Source: Colwellia sp. TT2012 (lineage in GTDB: Bacteria > Pseudomonadota > Gammaproteobacteria > Enterobacterales > Alteromonadaceae). From it: a DNA stretch of 64,000 nucleotides. A program made the position numbers and the translations under genes. The stretch spans positions 222,597 to 286,596 of the forward strand of contig NZ_LJYX01000002.1 in NCBI RefSeq assembly GCF_001440345.1. Direction: 5' to 3'. The notes under the pieces are model-generated. The model was not told where the DNA came from, searched no databases, and saw only the letters and a program-made list of their open reading frames with translations. Shown one piece after another: positions 1 through 10,274 of this stretch; the first letter of the stretch is position 1; each line of letters starts with the position of its first letter.

Positions 1-79
1 AACGGCTTAAGAGCGCACTGTTTTTTTGAATTAAGTGAATAAAAAATCACAGTGTTAGTCTTGAACATATACTAGCTTG

Positions 80-110
80 AAACCACCCACAGGATCTTGG
101 TGGGTGGTTT
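80..110. terminator. Rho-independent terminator-like hairpin
   Basis: An 11-bp perfect stem (80-90 with 100-110) closes a 9-nt loop. T-rich sequence follows on the plus strand and a shorter T run on the minus strand. It lies 20 bp past the stop of the RND pump gene and probably ends that transcript, and perhaps also one entering from the left edge. Bases 1-79 hold no gene I can recognise. Confidence 0.6.
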
Positions 111-130
111 TATCCACTAGCTACAATACT

Positions 131-3100
131 TTAATTAAGTACTTTTTCTAGGGCTTCTTCAGATACGTCAAATTCGTGTTCGTCCAACTTGTGCCTTGTT
201 TCCGCCAGTAATAAATAAAAGCTAGGTAGAATAAACAAGGTAAAGATAGTGCCAATAAACATACCTGCCACTAAAATTATGCCAATGCTGTTACGCGCTT
301 CTGCGCCTGCACCAGTAACCAATACTAAGGGAAAATGCCCGAGTATTGTTGCTGCTGTGGTCATTAAAATAGGCCGTAACCGTGTCGTTGCCGCTTCAGT
401 GACCGCCGTGAGTTTATTGGCGCCAAGCTCTTGGGCATGGTTGGCAAATTCAACAATTAAAATACCATTCTTAGCAATTAAGCCAATCAAGGTAATCAAA
501 CCTATTTGCGAATAAATATTAATGGTGGTTAATTCCATATAAGGGATTAATAACGCACCCGATAGCGCTAACGGTACACAACCTAGCAGCACCACTAAGG
601 GATCTCTAAAGCTATTAAATTGTATGGCTAATACCAAGAAAACAATCAATAAAGAAACAGCCAATACCATAATTAAGGTATTACCTTCTTGGCGTAACTG
701 TCTAGATTCACCAGCGTAGTCAATTGAGTAGCCTAAAGGTAATATTTCTTTGGCTGCCTTTTCAAGGGCTGATAACGCTGCTTCTTTGTTTGATCCCGGT
801 GCGACACCACCGTAAATTCTAAACGAAGCTTGTTGAGCAAAGGTACCGAGTTGTCTCGGCACCGTTTTCCATTTTAAGTCAGCCACCGCTGAGACAGGTA
901 ATAGCTCGCCGGTAGGTAATTTAATATTCAATGATAAAATTGCTTCGGTTTTACTGCGTACTTCATCATTAACGATGGGAATAACGCGATAAGCTTTACC
1001 GTTAGCATCAAAGCGATTAACAAAGTTACTCGATAATAAAACACTCAGTTGCTCACTAATTTGCCCGACAGTCATACCTAAATCAGCAATTTTTTCTCGA
1101 TTTAATTGCAGTTCCACTTGTGGGAGGTCTATTTTTAAGTCGGTATCAGCGAAAAGAAATTGCCCACTGGCAAAGGCTGCTCCGACAAGTTGATCGGCAT
1201 ATTGTTTCATTTCACTATAGGGGGCAGAGGCTTTAACAATCATGTCAATTTCAAACTGACCTGAACTCGGTAAAGAGGAGGGGAGAATTGGAAACATATT
1301 CAACCCAGGTATTTGTGCTAATTTGCCGTAAATACGCGGCACTAATGACTGGGCGCTGTAGTCGCGTTCATCGGCACTGACTAACTCTAAACCGCCAAAA
1401 CCACCACCGCCAAAGATGATCTGCCAAACTTTCTTACCGCCTTCTATTTCTTGCAAGCTTTCTACTACTGGATTCATTTGTGCGACGTTATAAGCGAGTG
1501 AAGCATCAGGAGGTGATTGAATAACAAACATGACCATCGATTGATCTTCTATGGGCGCGAGTTCTTTTTTCGAGTGTAGATAAAAAGGCACAGCAAGTAG
1601 CGATACCACTAGAGCAATAAGAAATACTTGTCCTTGCCACTTAAAAATCTTATGTAACAGCTTGGCGTAGCTGCTCTGCAACTTTTCAAAAAGGTGATTT
1701 ACTTTACGGGTGAACCAACCTTCTTCACCGCTTTGAGGAGCAACATATGCGCTCATAATGGGTGACAAGGTAACGGCAACAATCCCTGAAATGATAACGG
1801 CAATCGCTAAGGTAAAAGCAAACTCTTTGAATAATACCCCAGTCAGACCAGACAAAAATCCGATAGGTGCATAAACGGCTGCCAGTGTTAAGGTCATTGA
1901 GATAATGGGCACCAAGAGCTGGCGTGAACTAATCAAGGCAGCATCAAATTTTGACATGCCTTGACGCATTAGTCGGGCAACATTTTCTACTACAACAATG
2001 GAATCATCAACCACTAAACCCACCGAGAGTACGATAGCTAACACGGTTAATAGGTTTAACGAAAAGCCCATCATAGTCATAGCGGCAATAGCGCCTAAAA
2101 TAGAAATAGGTATGGTGATTAATGGCACTATAGCGCTTCTAAAAGAGCCCATAAGTAGTACTACTACTAAGCCAACTAAAAAGATTGTTTCAGCTAAGGT
2201 GGTAAAAATCTCAGTTAAGGCATCGCGCATATACAAGGTGCCGTCGTAAGCATAACCAATGGAAATACCGTTGGGTAGAGTTTTGTTTAGCTCAGCTACT
2301 GTTTCATATAACCTATCACCAATGGCAATTTCATTAGCGCCAGGCAATGGCCAAATGGAAATATAAACGGCATCTTGATCATTTAATCTAGCGGTGACAC
2401 TGCTATCTTCTGCTGCTAGCTCAATTTTTGCGACATCTCTTAAATAGATATTCGCGCCATCTAGCTCACTGACCACCAATTGTTCAAACTCTTCAACACT
2501 GCTGAGTTGGGTATTAGCAACGATATCAATTTTTTGCCGACTATTTTCGACATAACCCAAAGTGGCTATGGTGTTGTTTGCTGCTAAGGCTTGATAAACA
2601 TCACTGGCGCTTAAGTTAAATATTTGTAGTGCCTCTGGATCTAACCAGACACGCATTGCCGGTGTTCGAGCGCCCTCAATACCAACTCTTTGTACACCTT
2701 CAATAGCATTTAAAATCGGATTAACTTGGCGAATTAAATAATCGGTAATGCGTGATAAGTCATTACCGTTGGCATGAACATTTAAATAAAACACCGCAAA
2801 AGGTCTATCGGCACGACTCACTGATACCATGGGGTCTTGCGCGCCAGCAGGTAACTCAAAACGAATTTGACTTAAGCGAGCGGTTAATTCAGCTAGCGCC
2901 AAGGTCGAATTTTCATTGAGTTTTAGCCAAGCGGTAACTTTCGAACTGCCAGATGTGCTGGTCGATTCGACATATTCAACCCCTGGCACGGTAGCGGCAA
3001 CACGCTCAATTGGCTCGGTAACAAAACCTTGCACTACATCAGCGGCAGCGCCGATGTAATAGGTCTCAATTACTAATGAGGCACTTTCAATTTTCGGAAA

Positions 3101-3226
3101 TTGCAGTACCGGAATTTTACTTGCTGACCATAGGCCGGCAATACAAATAATAATAGACAAAACAATGGCGACCACAGGTCGCTTGACAAAAACGTCCATA
3201 ATCGATGGTTTATTTTCTTGCATCAT
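131..3226 (-). CDS. RND-family multidrug efflux transporter, inner-membrane pump (HAE1 type)
   Basis: A 1031-residue inner-membrane proton/drug antiporter of the AcrB/MexB superfamily; E. coli AcrB is 1049 residues. Visible features are a first membrane segment at about 15-33, the large periplasmic porter region, and a second half with the same layout after about residue 530. The TM4 proton-relay motif GLVVDDSIVVVEN has its two Asp at about 406-407, and the TM10 Lys lies in LIAKNG near 919. The start is the first of two ATG codons, with AAGGGC just upstream. The gene lies 9 bp after the adaptor gene on the same strand, so the two should be co-transcribed. No outer-membrane channel gene is adjacent, so a TolC-like protein is probably supplied from elsewhere. 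The substrate cannot be inferred. Confidence 0.95.
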   Translation of the reverse strand: MMQENKPSIMDVFVKRPVVAIVLSIIICIAGLWSASKIPVLQFPKIESASLVIETYYIGAAADVVQGFVTEPIERVAATVPGVEYVESTSTSGSSKVTAWLKLNENSTLALAELTARLSQIRFELPAGAQDPMVSVSRADRPFAVFYLNVHANGNDLSRITDYLIRQVNPILNAIEGVQRVGIEGARTPAMRVWLDPEALQIFNLSASDVYQALAANNTIATLGYVENSRQKIDIVANTQLSSVEEFEQLVVSELDGANIYLRDVAKIELAAEDSSVTARLNDQDAVYISIWPLPGANEIAIGDRLYETVAELNKTLPNGISIGYAYDGTLYMRDALTEIFTTLAETIFLVGLVVVLLMGSFRSAIVPLITIPISILGAIAAMTMMGFSLNLLTVLAIVLSVGLVVDDSIVVVENVARLMRQGMSKFDAALISSRQLLVPIISMTLTLAAVYAPIGFLSGLTGVLFKEFAFTLAIAVIISGIVAVTLSPIMSAYVAPQSGEEGWFTRKVNHLFEKLQSSYAKLLHKIFKWQGQVFLIALVVSLLAVPFYLHSKKELAPIEDQSMVMFVIQSPPDASLAYNVAQMNPVVESLQEIEGGKKVWQIIFGGGGFGGLELVSADERDYSAQSLVPRIYGKLAQIPGLNMFPILPSSLPSSGQFEIDMIVKASAPYSEMKQYADQLVGAAFASGQFLFADTDLKIDLPQVELQLNREKIADLGMTVGQISEQLSVLLSSNFVNRFDANGKAYRVIPIVNDEVRSKTEAILSLNIKLPTGELLPVSAVADLKWKTVPRQLGTFAQQASFRIYGGVAPGSNKEAALSALEKAAKEILPLGYSIDYAGESRQLRQEGNTLIMVLAVSLLIVFLVLAIQFNSFRDPLVVLLGCVPLALSGALLIPYMELTTINIYSQIGLITLIGLIAKNGILIVEFANHAQELGANKLTAVTEAATTRLRPILMTTAATILGHFPLVLVTGAGAEARNSIGIILVAGMFIGTIFTLFILPSFYLLLAETRHKLDEHEFDVSEEALEKVLN

Positions 3227-3235
3227 AAGCCCTTA

Positions 3236-4369
3236 TTATTGTGCACTTGCATCGAGAGCAGGCGCTTTAGCGGCTACTTTGGCAGTTTCATCAGCCGCTT
3301 CATGGGCAAGGTATACTTTCATACCAGGATATAATTTGAACGCGCCTTTATTGGCAACCAGCTGGCCTGCTGTTATGCCGGCAAGTATCATTACCCGTTC
3401 ACCTTGTCGCTGGCCAAGTTTAACGGCTACTTGTTTCGCGCGATAGCTACCCTTACCGGCAGCTTCTAAGACAAAAACATAGTCACCTAAGGCATCGCGT
3501 TTTATCGCTAAATCAGGTACTGATGCGAGTATAACTTGCTTAGCAATGGGCACTATCACAGAGACCAAGGTATTTGGTTTTAATGCTAGGATTGCTGAGG
3601 GTAATTGTGCGCGGTATTTTAAATGACGTGAGATGCGTGATAACTGAGGGTCGATAGCTATAATTTTTGCTGCAAACTCAGCATCTTGATTCATTGGGCT
3701 AATTTTTACCGTCGAGCCTAAACTTAGCTCTTGATAGCGTTGCGGCAAATGAAAATCAATCCAAGTAAGGTCATTGATACCAATAAGATCAAGCACTTGG
3801 CTGTTTTTGTCTAAATACTGGCCAACTTCTAAGCTATGAATACCAACCTTAGCGGTAAAGGGCGCAGTTAAGGTTTTTTTATCTATTGCCGTAGTAATCA
3901 CCGCAATATCTGCTTGTGCTATTTGTACTGCGGCGCGAGCTTGGTCAACTCGTTCTTCACTAATGCCGCGATTTTTACGCAACGCAATATTACGCGTTAG
4001 GGTCTGCTGCTGTAGCGTCAATGTTGCTTGAGCTGCCATTAAACGGGCATCTTCGTCCCTATGGTCTAATACCAACAACACTTGGCCTTTTTTAACGACA
4101 CTGCCAGAGCTGGCATTTAACTGGGTAATTTCACCGGCAAGTTCGTTAATAAGCAGTAAAAACTTGAACGCTTGTACTTCGCCACTTATCTGAATATGCT
4201 GCTGATAACTAATATTGCTGACGGTTACCGCAGTAACGGTTGCTGCTGGCTCAGGCATGCTGGCAGCATGGGCATTGGCCGCTTGTTGTAGTGATGATTT
4301 ATAGCTATATAAGCCAAAAATAGTGCCGGCTAATAATATAATCACCACAAGCCATTTAGTTAGATTCAT
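3236..4369 (-). CDS. RND efflux periplasmic adaptor (membrane fusion protein, HlyD/AcrA type)
   Basis: A 377-residue adaptor linking the inner-membrane pump to an outer-membrane channel. It has an N-terminal membrane anchor (about 6-24), then a biotinyl/lipoyl-like half (INELAGEITQLNASSGSVVKKGQVLL), an alpha-hairpin with coiled-coil character (about 105-165), the second lipoyl half near TAPFTAKVGIHSLEVGQYL, and a beta-barrel region. There is no lipobox, so the N-terminal helix is probably kept as an anchor. The Ala-rich C-terminal tail (after about 355) is low complexity. AAGGAACA precedes the ATG. It is the first gene of the adaptor-pump pair and lies about 115 bp downstream of the TetR-type regulator gene on the same strand. 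Confidence 0.93.
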   Translation of the reverse strand: MNLTKWLVVIILLAGTIFGLYSYKSSLQQAANAHAASMPEPAATVTAVTVSNISYQQHIQISGEVQAFKFLLLINELAGEITQLNASSGSVVKKGQVLLVLDHRDEDARLMAAQATLTLQQQTLTRNIALRKNRGISEERVDQARAAVQIAQADIAVITTAIDKKTLTAPFTAKVGIHSLEVGQYLDKNSQVLDLIGINDLTWIDFHLPQRYQELSLGSTVKISPMNQDAEFAAKIIAIDPQLSRISRHLKYRAQLPSAILALKPNTLVSVIVPIAKQVILASVPDLAIKRDALGDYVFVLEAAGKGSYRAKQVAVKLGQRQGERVMILAGITAGQLVANKGAFKLYPGMKVYLAHEAADETAKVAAKAPALDASAQ

Positions 4370-4485
4370 GATTGTTCCTTTATCCTTATTTTTTAAAACG
4401 CTTAATTAATGCCTTGAGCGTATTTACTGTATTGCGGCTTAGTTGTTTAATGATAGTTAATCTGTGCAGGTATTGGCCTTTAAAC

Positions 4486-5208
4486 TTACCTAAGCCCAGC
4501 CTCTGTTAGGCGTAGGCATACTTCTTTTATGCCATCATCTGTTATTTTTTGCTGCCAATCATAGGTATTGACTAAGCGCTGCATGGTGCGAATATGTAAA
4601 TTATCAGGTGCAAGCGCTAACATTTCTTCTGCTAGATTTTCAGCTAGATCGTTGCGCCAGCATTGGTGTACACGTACCGTTTGAAAATAACCCAAGGATA
4701 ACGACCAGCTGCCTATGTTTATCTCTTCAATATCTCGGCTACCTGAGGTTAATTCACCGGAATCAGCGGCGGCTTGTAAAAATTGTTGAAACATAGCTTG
4801 GCAGCGCTCACCGCAGGCTATCATCTGTGTTAACCAACGCTGTGAGCAGCGCTTCATCATGGCTTGGGTGTTGACAATGCTTTCGAGCTGACTATCAAAG
4901 CTATACATTTGCACCTTGGAAAAATCTAACAAGCTAGTGGCAATAATGCGCTCTGGTGTGGTCAGGGGTAAAGCGAGAACTTTTTTAAAAACACTTTGTC
5001 GTTCTTGATACATGCGAGTGGCTAAGGCAATCAGTACATCTTCTTTGCATTGGACGAATTTATAAACAGAGCCCATAGACAGACCCGCTAATTTGGCAAT
5101 AGCGGACATTGAAAAATCTAATAAACTACTGTTTTCAATAGCCTTGATTGCTGCGTAAATAATTAATTTTTCTTGTTCTGCTGCGCTAAATCTTGGAGCT
5201 GGAGCCAT
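4486..5208 (-). CDS. TetR/AcrR-family transcriptional regulator
   Basis: A 240-residue TetR-type protein. The N-terminal helix-turn-helix is at about 28-50 (MSAIAKLAGLSMGSVYKF), followed by an all-helical ligand-binding region. It lies just upstream of the adaptor and pump genes on the same strand, so it is the likely repressor of that efflux operon and of itself. The 210 bp upstream of its start contain repeated ATTCGAAT/TTCAAAT-like words near 5231-5250 that could be operator half-sites, but they do not form a clean palindrome. The ligand is unknown. Confidence 0.88.
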   Translation of the reverse strand: MAPAPRFSAAEQEKLIIYAAIKAIENSSLLDFSMSAIAKLAGLSMGSVYKFVQCKEDVLIALATRMYQERQSVFKKVLALPLTTPERIIATSLLDFSKVQMYSFDSQLESIVNTQAMMKRCSQRWLTQMIACGERCQAMFQQFLQAAADSGELTSGSRDIEEINIGSWSLSLGYFQTVRVHQCWRNDLAENLAEEMLALAPDNLHIRTMQRLVNTYDWQQKITDDGIKEVCLRLTEAGLR

Positions 5209-5421
5209 ATATAAATCTTATTTTGTAATTGTATTCGAATGTCGTTCAAATGTCAGTTTAACTGAATTTATCTTAAGTTCAAGGACAAATATCTTATATT
5301 AATAACATTTATCGATAGCGGGCTGAATAGATAGCTACATCAACAGATCTTTCATCGCTGTACTGTATTCACGGGGGAGTATGGCCATTCTTGTTAGAGA
5401 TGAGTTTTAGTGGGGTGGAAA

Positions 5422-5805
5422 TTAACTAAGCTGTGCTTGTTCTAATTGCAACCAGTTCAGTGCTACATCACGATCTGAATAAATTCGTAAATTCAACCTA
5501 TCAGTTCTTGGGATGGTATGAGCTAAATACTCTGTGTTTAATTGACTGGCGATTTTGTAGACAATAACCGCTATCGCGTGAATTTCGCTTAGATTACCAA
5601 TATTAATTTGTGCTTCAAAATCATAAGAATAAGCGTTCACTTTATTGATTAGTAACGAAAAAGGGCTATGAAGATGAGCCAGAAAAAAATTATGCAACTG
5701 ATTGACCATAATAAGATTAATTTCCACACCCTCGTTGACTATCACCTCGGCAATACAATCGCTAAGTAATATTATTCTGGCGAACGGTAGTTCATATAGT
5801 TTGAT
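5422..5805 (-). CDS. STAS/SpoIIAA-like small protein, apparent ATC start
   Basis: A small protein with the alternating hydrophobic pattern of SpoIIAA/STAS-like domains, including a PFSLLINKVNAYSY segment. From the first ordinary start (GTG, complement of 5743-5745) it has 107 residues. The same frame continues upstream for 20 more convincing codons (KLYELPFARIILLSDCIAEV) to an ATC at 5805, and an in-frame TAA lies two codons further up. A strong Shine-Dalgarno GGGAG (5812-5816) lies 6 nt before this ATC. Either ATC initiates at low efficiency, or an ancestral ATG mutated and the protein now begins at the internal GTG. No partner is evident. The fold assignment is by sequence pattern only. Confidence 0.65.
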   Translation of the reverse strand: MKLYELPFARIILLSDCIAEVIVNEGVEINLIMVNQLHNFFLAHLHSPFSLLINKVNAYSYDFEAQINIGNLSEIHAIAVIVYKIASQLNTEYLAHTIPRTDRLNLRIYSDRDVALNWLQLEQAQLS

Positions 5806-5891
5806 ATCTTACTCCCACCCTTGGAAACTACTAACCATAAAGCTGCTTACCTCTCTAGTATAGTGGAAGGTCTAGCATTAAGGTTTGCTCG

Positions 5892-6000
5892 TTAAGCTAA
5901 GTGCTCAGCAAGGTAATCGACTAACAATCTAATTTTGACGGACAGTTGTCTATTATGAGGATAAACAGCCCAAATACCCTCATCGGGCTCACGGTTATCG
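5892..6000 (-). repeat. Diverged tandem copy of the 3' end of the downstream-adjacent lysR gene
   Basis: This 109-bp segment repeats 6001-6109, the last codons of the LysR-type gene. The middle is identical for about 80 bases and both edges differ. Read in the equivalent frame it still encodes a matching C-terminus (DEGIWAVYPHNRQLS to YLAEHLA) ending in its own TAA, against YLAVHLA and TAG in the intact gene. It begins at the base immediately after the intact stop codon and has no start, so it is a non-functional gene-end remnant. Confidence 0.9.
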
Positions 6001-6867
6001 CTAAGCTAGGTGCACAGCAAGGTAATCGACTAACAATCTAATTTTGACGGACAGTTGTCTATTATGAGGATAAACAGCCCAAATACCTTCATCAGGCTCG
6101 CGATAATGGTCAAGTAAGGTGATTAAACGGCCCTGTTCTATATAGTCTTTTACATAGTAATCGGGTAGTTGCACTATACCAATACCTTTTAATGCGGCAT
6201 CAACTAAGCCATAACCCGAGTTGAAACGGATACTGCCACTGACACGGATATTTTTATCCTTGTTATTATCTCGAAAGCGCCAGTAATCTAAGGTGCCTAA
6301 GAGACAATTATGTTGCTTTAATTCAGATAGAGCATGAGGAGTACCGTGCTTACTGATATAAGCAGGTGCCGCACAGACATAATTAGTACGTTGGGCTAGT
6401 TTTTTTGCCATCAAGGTAGAATCATGTAACTTGCCTAGTCGAATGGCGAGGTCATAACCTTCATCGACTAAATCAATTTTTTGATTACTTAAGTGTGCCA
6501 GTACCTGAATATCTGGATGTTGCAAAATAAAATCATTGATTAGCGGTAGTACTTGTTGCTCTCCGTAAGTAACTGAGGCAGTCAGTTTAATCTTGCCTTG
6601 TGGCGTGGATTGTAAGTTAGTTATTGCCGTTTCAGCTTGCTCTAGTCCGTCAAGAACGACTCGACAATGTTGATAAAATAACTTGCCTTCTTGGCTAAGT
6701 GATACTTTTCGGGTGGTGCGATATAACAACTTCACCTTTAAACGATTTTCTAAAGCGGTGATCTGACGACTCACTTGTGCGGTTGATATGGCTAATTTTT
6801 TAGCCGCCAAGGTAAAGCTCTCTGCTTCTGCGACATAAACGAATTCACTGATACCTTGCCAATTCAT
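6001..6867 (-). CDS. LysR-family transcriptional regulator, likely regulator of frmA-frmB
   Basis: A 288-residue LysR-type regulator of the usual length. The N-terminal winged helix-turn-helix is at about 16-60 (FTLAAKKLAISTAQVSRQI, then ENRLKVKLLYRTTRKVSLS), and the rest is the periplasmic-binding-like effector domain. AGGTAAC lies before the ATG. It is divergent from the formaldehyde dehydrogenase gene across about 220 bp. That arrangement is typical of a LysR protein controlling the divergent operon, so formaldehyde-responsive control of frmA-frmB is inferred. Its 3' end is tandemly duplicated downstream (5892-6000). Confidence 0.92.
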   Translation of the reverse strand: MNWQGISEFVYVAEAESFTLAAKKLAISTAQVSRQITALENRLKVKLLYRTTRKVSLSQEGKLFYQHCRVVLDGLEQAETAITNLQSTPQGKIKLTASVTYGEQQVLPLINDFILQHPDIQVLAHLSNQKIDLVDEGYDLAIRLGKLHDSTLMAKKLAQRTNYVCAAPAYISKHGTPHALSELKQHNCLLGTLDYWRFRDNNKDKNIRVSGSIRFNSGYGLVDAALKGIGIVQLPDYYVKDYIEQGRLITLLDHYREPDEGIWAVYPHNRQLSVKIRLLVDYLAVHLA

Positions 6868-7016
6868 GATTGTTACCTATATGTAAAAGTGTTTTACTAA
6901 AATAGGATATTATCATTTGAGCGGAAATAAATATAATAGCCCTCATACTTTACTTGGCTAGAGTTATTTAGCGTTAGTTAAACCTGATTAGTAGATAAGC
7001 TTGTTGATAGGTTTAG

Positions 7017-8240
<1,224 letters not shown>

Positions 8241-8327
8241 CACTTGGATAAATAGCCTTTATTCACTACGTTATTTTATCGCTGGTGTTTTGTTTGATAA
8301 AGCACTAGCCAAAGCTAAGGATTTACT

Positions 8328-9167
8328 ATGACCATAGAATGTTTAACCAGTAATAAAATGTTTGGCGGTTGGCATAAACAATATAGCCATCAAGCCAGTA
8401 GCTTAAATTGTAGTATGCGTTTTGCTATTTTTTTACCACCCCAAGCATCGAGTAGCAATAAAGTTCCTGTGCTTTATTGGTTATCAGGGCTTACCTGTAC
8501 CGATGAAAATGTTATGCAAAAATCAGGCATACAGCGTATTGCTGCTGAGTTAGGTATGGCCATTGTTGCCCCTGACACAAGCCCAAGAGGTGAAGGTGTT
8601 GCTGATGATGACGATTATGATTTAGGCCAAGGAGCAGGGTTTTATCTTAATGCTAGCCAAGCGCCGTGGAATCGCCATTATCAAATGTATGATTATATTG
8701 TTGATGAATTACCGGCACTGATTGAAGCAACTTTTCCGGTCAGTAATAAGCGCGCTATCGCCGGTCATTCTATGGGTGGACATGGCGCGTTAACCATAGC
8801 CTTGAAAAATCCAGAGCTTTATTGCTCAGTTTCTGCCTTTAGTCCTATCAGTAACCCCATCAATTGTCCTTGGGGGCAAAAAGCCTTTAGTGCCTACTTA
8901 GGTGATGATAAGGATTTATGGCGAGATCATGATGCCAGCGAATTGATGCGACGGGTTAAACAATTTGTCCCTGCTCGGGTTGATCAAGGCGAAGCGGATA
9001 ACTTTCTTGAGGAGCAGTTAAAACCTGATGCTTTGCTGTCGGCGGCAAAGAGCAATGGCTACCCGCTTGAGTTAAATCGTCATGAGGGTTATGACCATAG
9101 CTATTATTTTATCAGTAGTTTTATTGAAGAGCAGTTACGTTTTCATGCACAATATCTCAGTCGATAG
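8328..9167 (+). CDS. frmB: S-formylglutathione hydrolase
   Basis: A cytosolic alpha/beta-hydrolase of 279 residues (family about 278) that splits S-formylglutathione into formate and glutathione, the step after frmA. The nucleophile elbow is GHSMGGHGAL at about residue 146, with the catalytic His in HEGYDHSYYF near the C-terminus and an Asp in the DQGEADNF region. Other family blocks are YWLSGLTCTDENVMQKSG and PDTSPRG. AAGGATTT precedes the ATG. It is co-directional with frmA and is followed by a bidirectional terminator. Confidence 0.95.
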   Translation: MTIECLTSNKMFGGWHKQYSHQASSLNCSMRFAIFLPPQASSSNKVPVLYWLSGLTCTDENVMQKSGIQRIAAELGMAIVAPDTSPRGEGVADDDDYDLGQGAGFYLNASQAPWNRHYQMYDYIVDELPALIEATFPVSNKRAIAGHSMGGHGALTIALKNPELYCSVSAFSPISNPINCPWGQKAFSAYLGDDKDLWRDHDASELMRRVKQFVPARVDQGEADNFLEEQLKPDALLSAAKSNGYPLELNRHEGYDHSYYFISSFIEEQLRFHAQYLSR

Positions 9168-9184
9168 CTAGACTTTTAGTCGCA

Positions 9185-9224
9185 AAAAAAAGCCACCTAG
9201 TCATAGTAATTAAGTGGCTTTTTT
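9185..9224. terminator. Bidirectional Rho-independent terminator
   Basis: The stem pairs AAAAAGCCAC-type sequence (about 9186-9196) with GTGGCTTTTT (9214-9224). An A run on one side and a T run on the other would serve both strands. It lies between frmB and the convergent acetyltransferase gene. Confidence 0.8.
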
Positions 9225-9262
9225 ATTGTTCATATTTAAGTGGGTGCAGTGTACAGGTTAGG

Positions 9263-9721
9263 TTAGCTAATCTTCTTCGACATAAAGGTGCTGTAGGGAT
9301 CTGCCTGATAATCAGCAAAGGGCGGACAAGTGGCAAAACCAAGTTGTTGATAGAGCTTTTGTGCCGGAAGAAACACCGCCATGGAGCCTGTTTCTAAACT
9401 TAGTATGTGATAACCGCGAGTGCTTGCTTGGTCGATCATATGGGTCAATAGCAACTTAGCTACACCTTGGCGTAAAAAGTTCTTGGAGGTGCGCATGGAT
9501 TTAATTTCGCCATGAAACCTATCTAACTCTTTTAAAGCGCCACAGCCAGCTAATTCATTATCTTTCCAGACACTCCAAAAACTGATGTCTGCATGGGATA
9601 ATGCGGATAAATCTAAGGCATGTACACTTTCTGGCGGCGAATGCAGCAACATATCTTGATGGTGCTCGGCTAACAATGTTATGACAGCGGGATGTGTTAG
9701 TTCGCCGATGTGGATTTCCAT
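9263..9721 (-). CDS. GNAT-family N-acetyltransferase
   Basis: A 152-residue single-domain acetyltransferase. The acetyl-CoA-binding motif A is visible as KSMRTSKNFLRQGVAKLLL (the family R/Q-x-x-G-x-G/A loop), followed by LSLETGSMAVFLPAQKLYQ and the YQQLGFATCPPF block, which resembles small bacterial GNATs related to the PhnO/YsnE type. AAAGGTAG lies before the ATG. The acceptor substrate is not known. The neighbouring DUF2750 gene is upstream on the same strand about 50 bp away, so the two may be co-transcribed. Confidence 0.88.
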   Translation of the reverse strand: MEIHIGELTHPAVITLLAEHHQDMLLHSPPESVHALDLSALSHADISFWSVWKDNELAGCGALKELDRFHGEIKSMRTSKNFLRQGVAKLLLTHMIDQASTRGYHILSLETGSMAVFLPAQKLYQQLGFATCPPFADYQADPYSTFMSKKIS

Positions 9722-9770
9722 GCTGTTGCTACCTTTATATAAAGTTACTTTAGAAAGCTACTGTAGAGAG

Positions 9771-10196
9771 CTATTTTCGATTTTGCTTTTTAGTTTCTTT
9801 TAGCAGCAACTCTTCAAATTCTTCAGGAAATAGTATCAAGCCCTTATTATCTTGATTGGGAAAAACCACCAAAGCCAAGTCATCATCGGCCAGGCCCATG
9901 CTCCATCGACTGTACCATTTAGCCAAAGAAATTTCCTGAGGCTGGCATGCTTGCCACTCACCTGTTGCCCAACCCTGAGCAAATTCTTTATTGGGCCATA
10001 CCGGCACACAATCCTCATCGTCAGTATTGAGCATCATACAGCCATGCTCATCAGTCAATAGCCAAATTTCTTTATTGCTAACGACTTGCTGAAGTAGATA
10101 GTTTAAACGTTTTTCATCATCATAATTTTCTATGGTATTAAGCTGTTCAGTTGATATAGGCATGGGCAAGAAGGGCTGTTTGGAATAATAGTTCAT
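9771..10196 (-). CDS. DUF2750 family protein
   Basis: A 141-residue soluble protein with the DUF2750 pattern: a YDDEKRLNYLLQQVVSNKEI block, WLLTDEHG, then VPVWPNKEFAQGWATGEW and a C-terminal LADDDLALVVFPNQDNKG. It is acidic and has no signal peptide or membrane segment. Function is unknown for the family. A second in-frame ATG twelve codons in (MPISTEQ) could be the true start, which would be closer to family length. Confidence 0.8.
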   Translation of the reverse strand: MNYYSKQPFLPMPISTEQLNTIENYDDEKRLNYLLQQVVSNKEIWLLTDEHGCMMLNTDDEDCVPVWPNKEFAQGWATGEWQACQPQEISLAKWYSRWSMGLADDDLALVVFPNQDNKGLILFPEEFEELLLKETKKQNRK

Positions 10197-10274
10197 TATT
10201 TTATCGTGTTACCTACACACTAACAACCGCTGTTTTGTTCTAATCCTAGTGCTTAACTACTGCCGGGGTTGAGC

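Noticed and set aside
1..79. End of an rRNA or tRNA gene at the left edge
   Set aside because: The terminator at 80-110 suggests a transcript from the left, but no tRNA or 5S pattern could be read in these bases.
249..515. Open frame on the plus strand opposite the RND pump gene
   Set aside because: It lies wholly inside the RND gene on the other strand and has no family pattern. Other frames opposite or inside well-supported genes (for example 1998-2249, 3165-3446, 10792-11025, 17122-17394, 49514-49723 and 52860-53183) were dismissed for the same reason.
5231..5255. ATTCGAAT/TTCAAAT words upstream of the tetR gene as operator
   Set aside because: They do not form a clean inverted repeat, so I mention them only in the regulator's entry.
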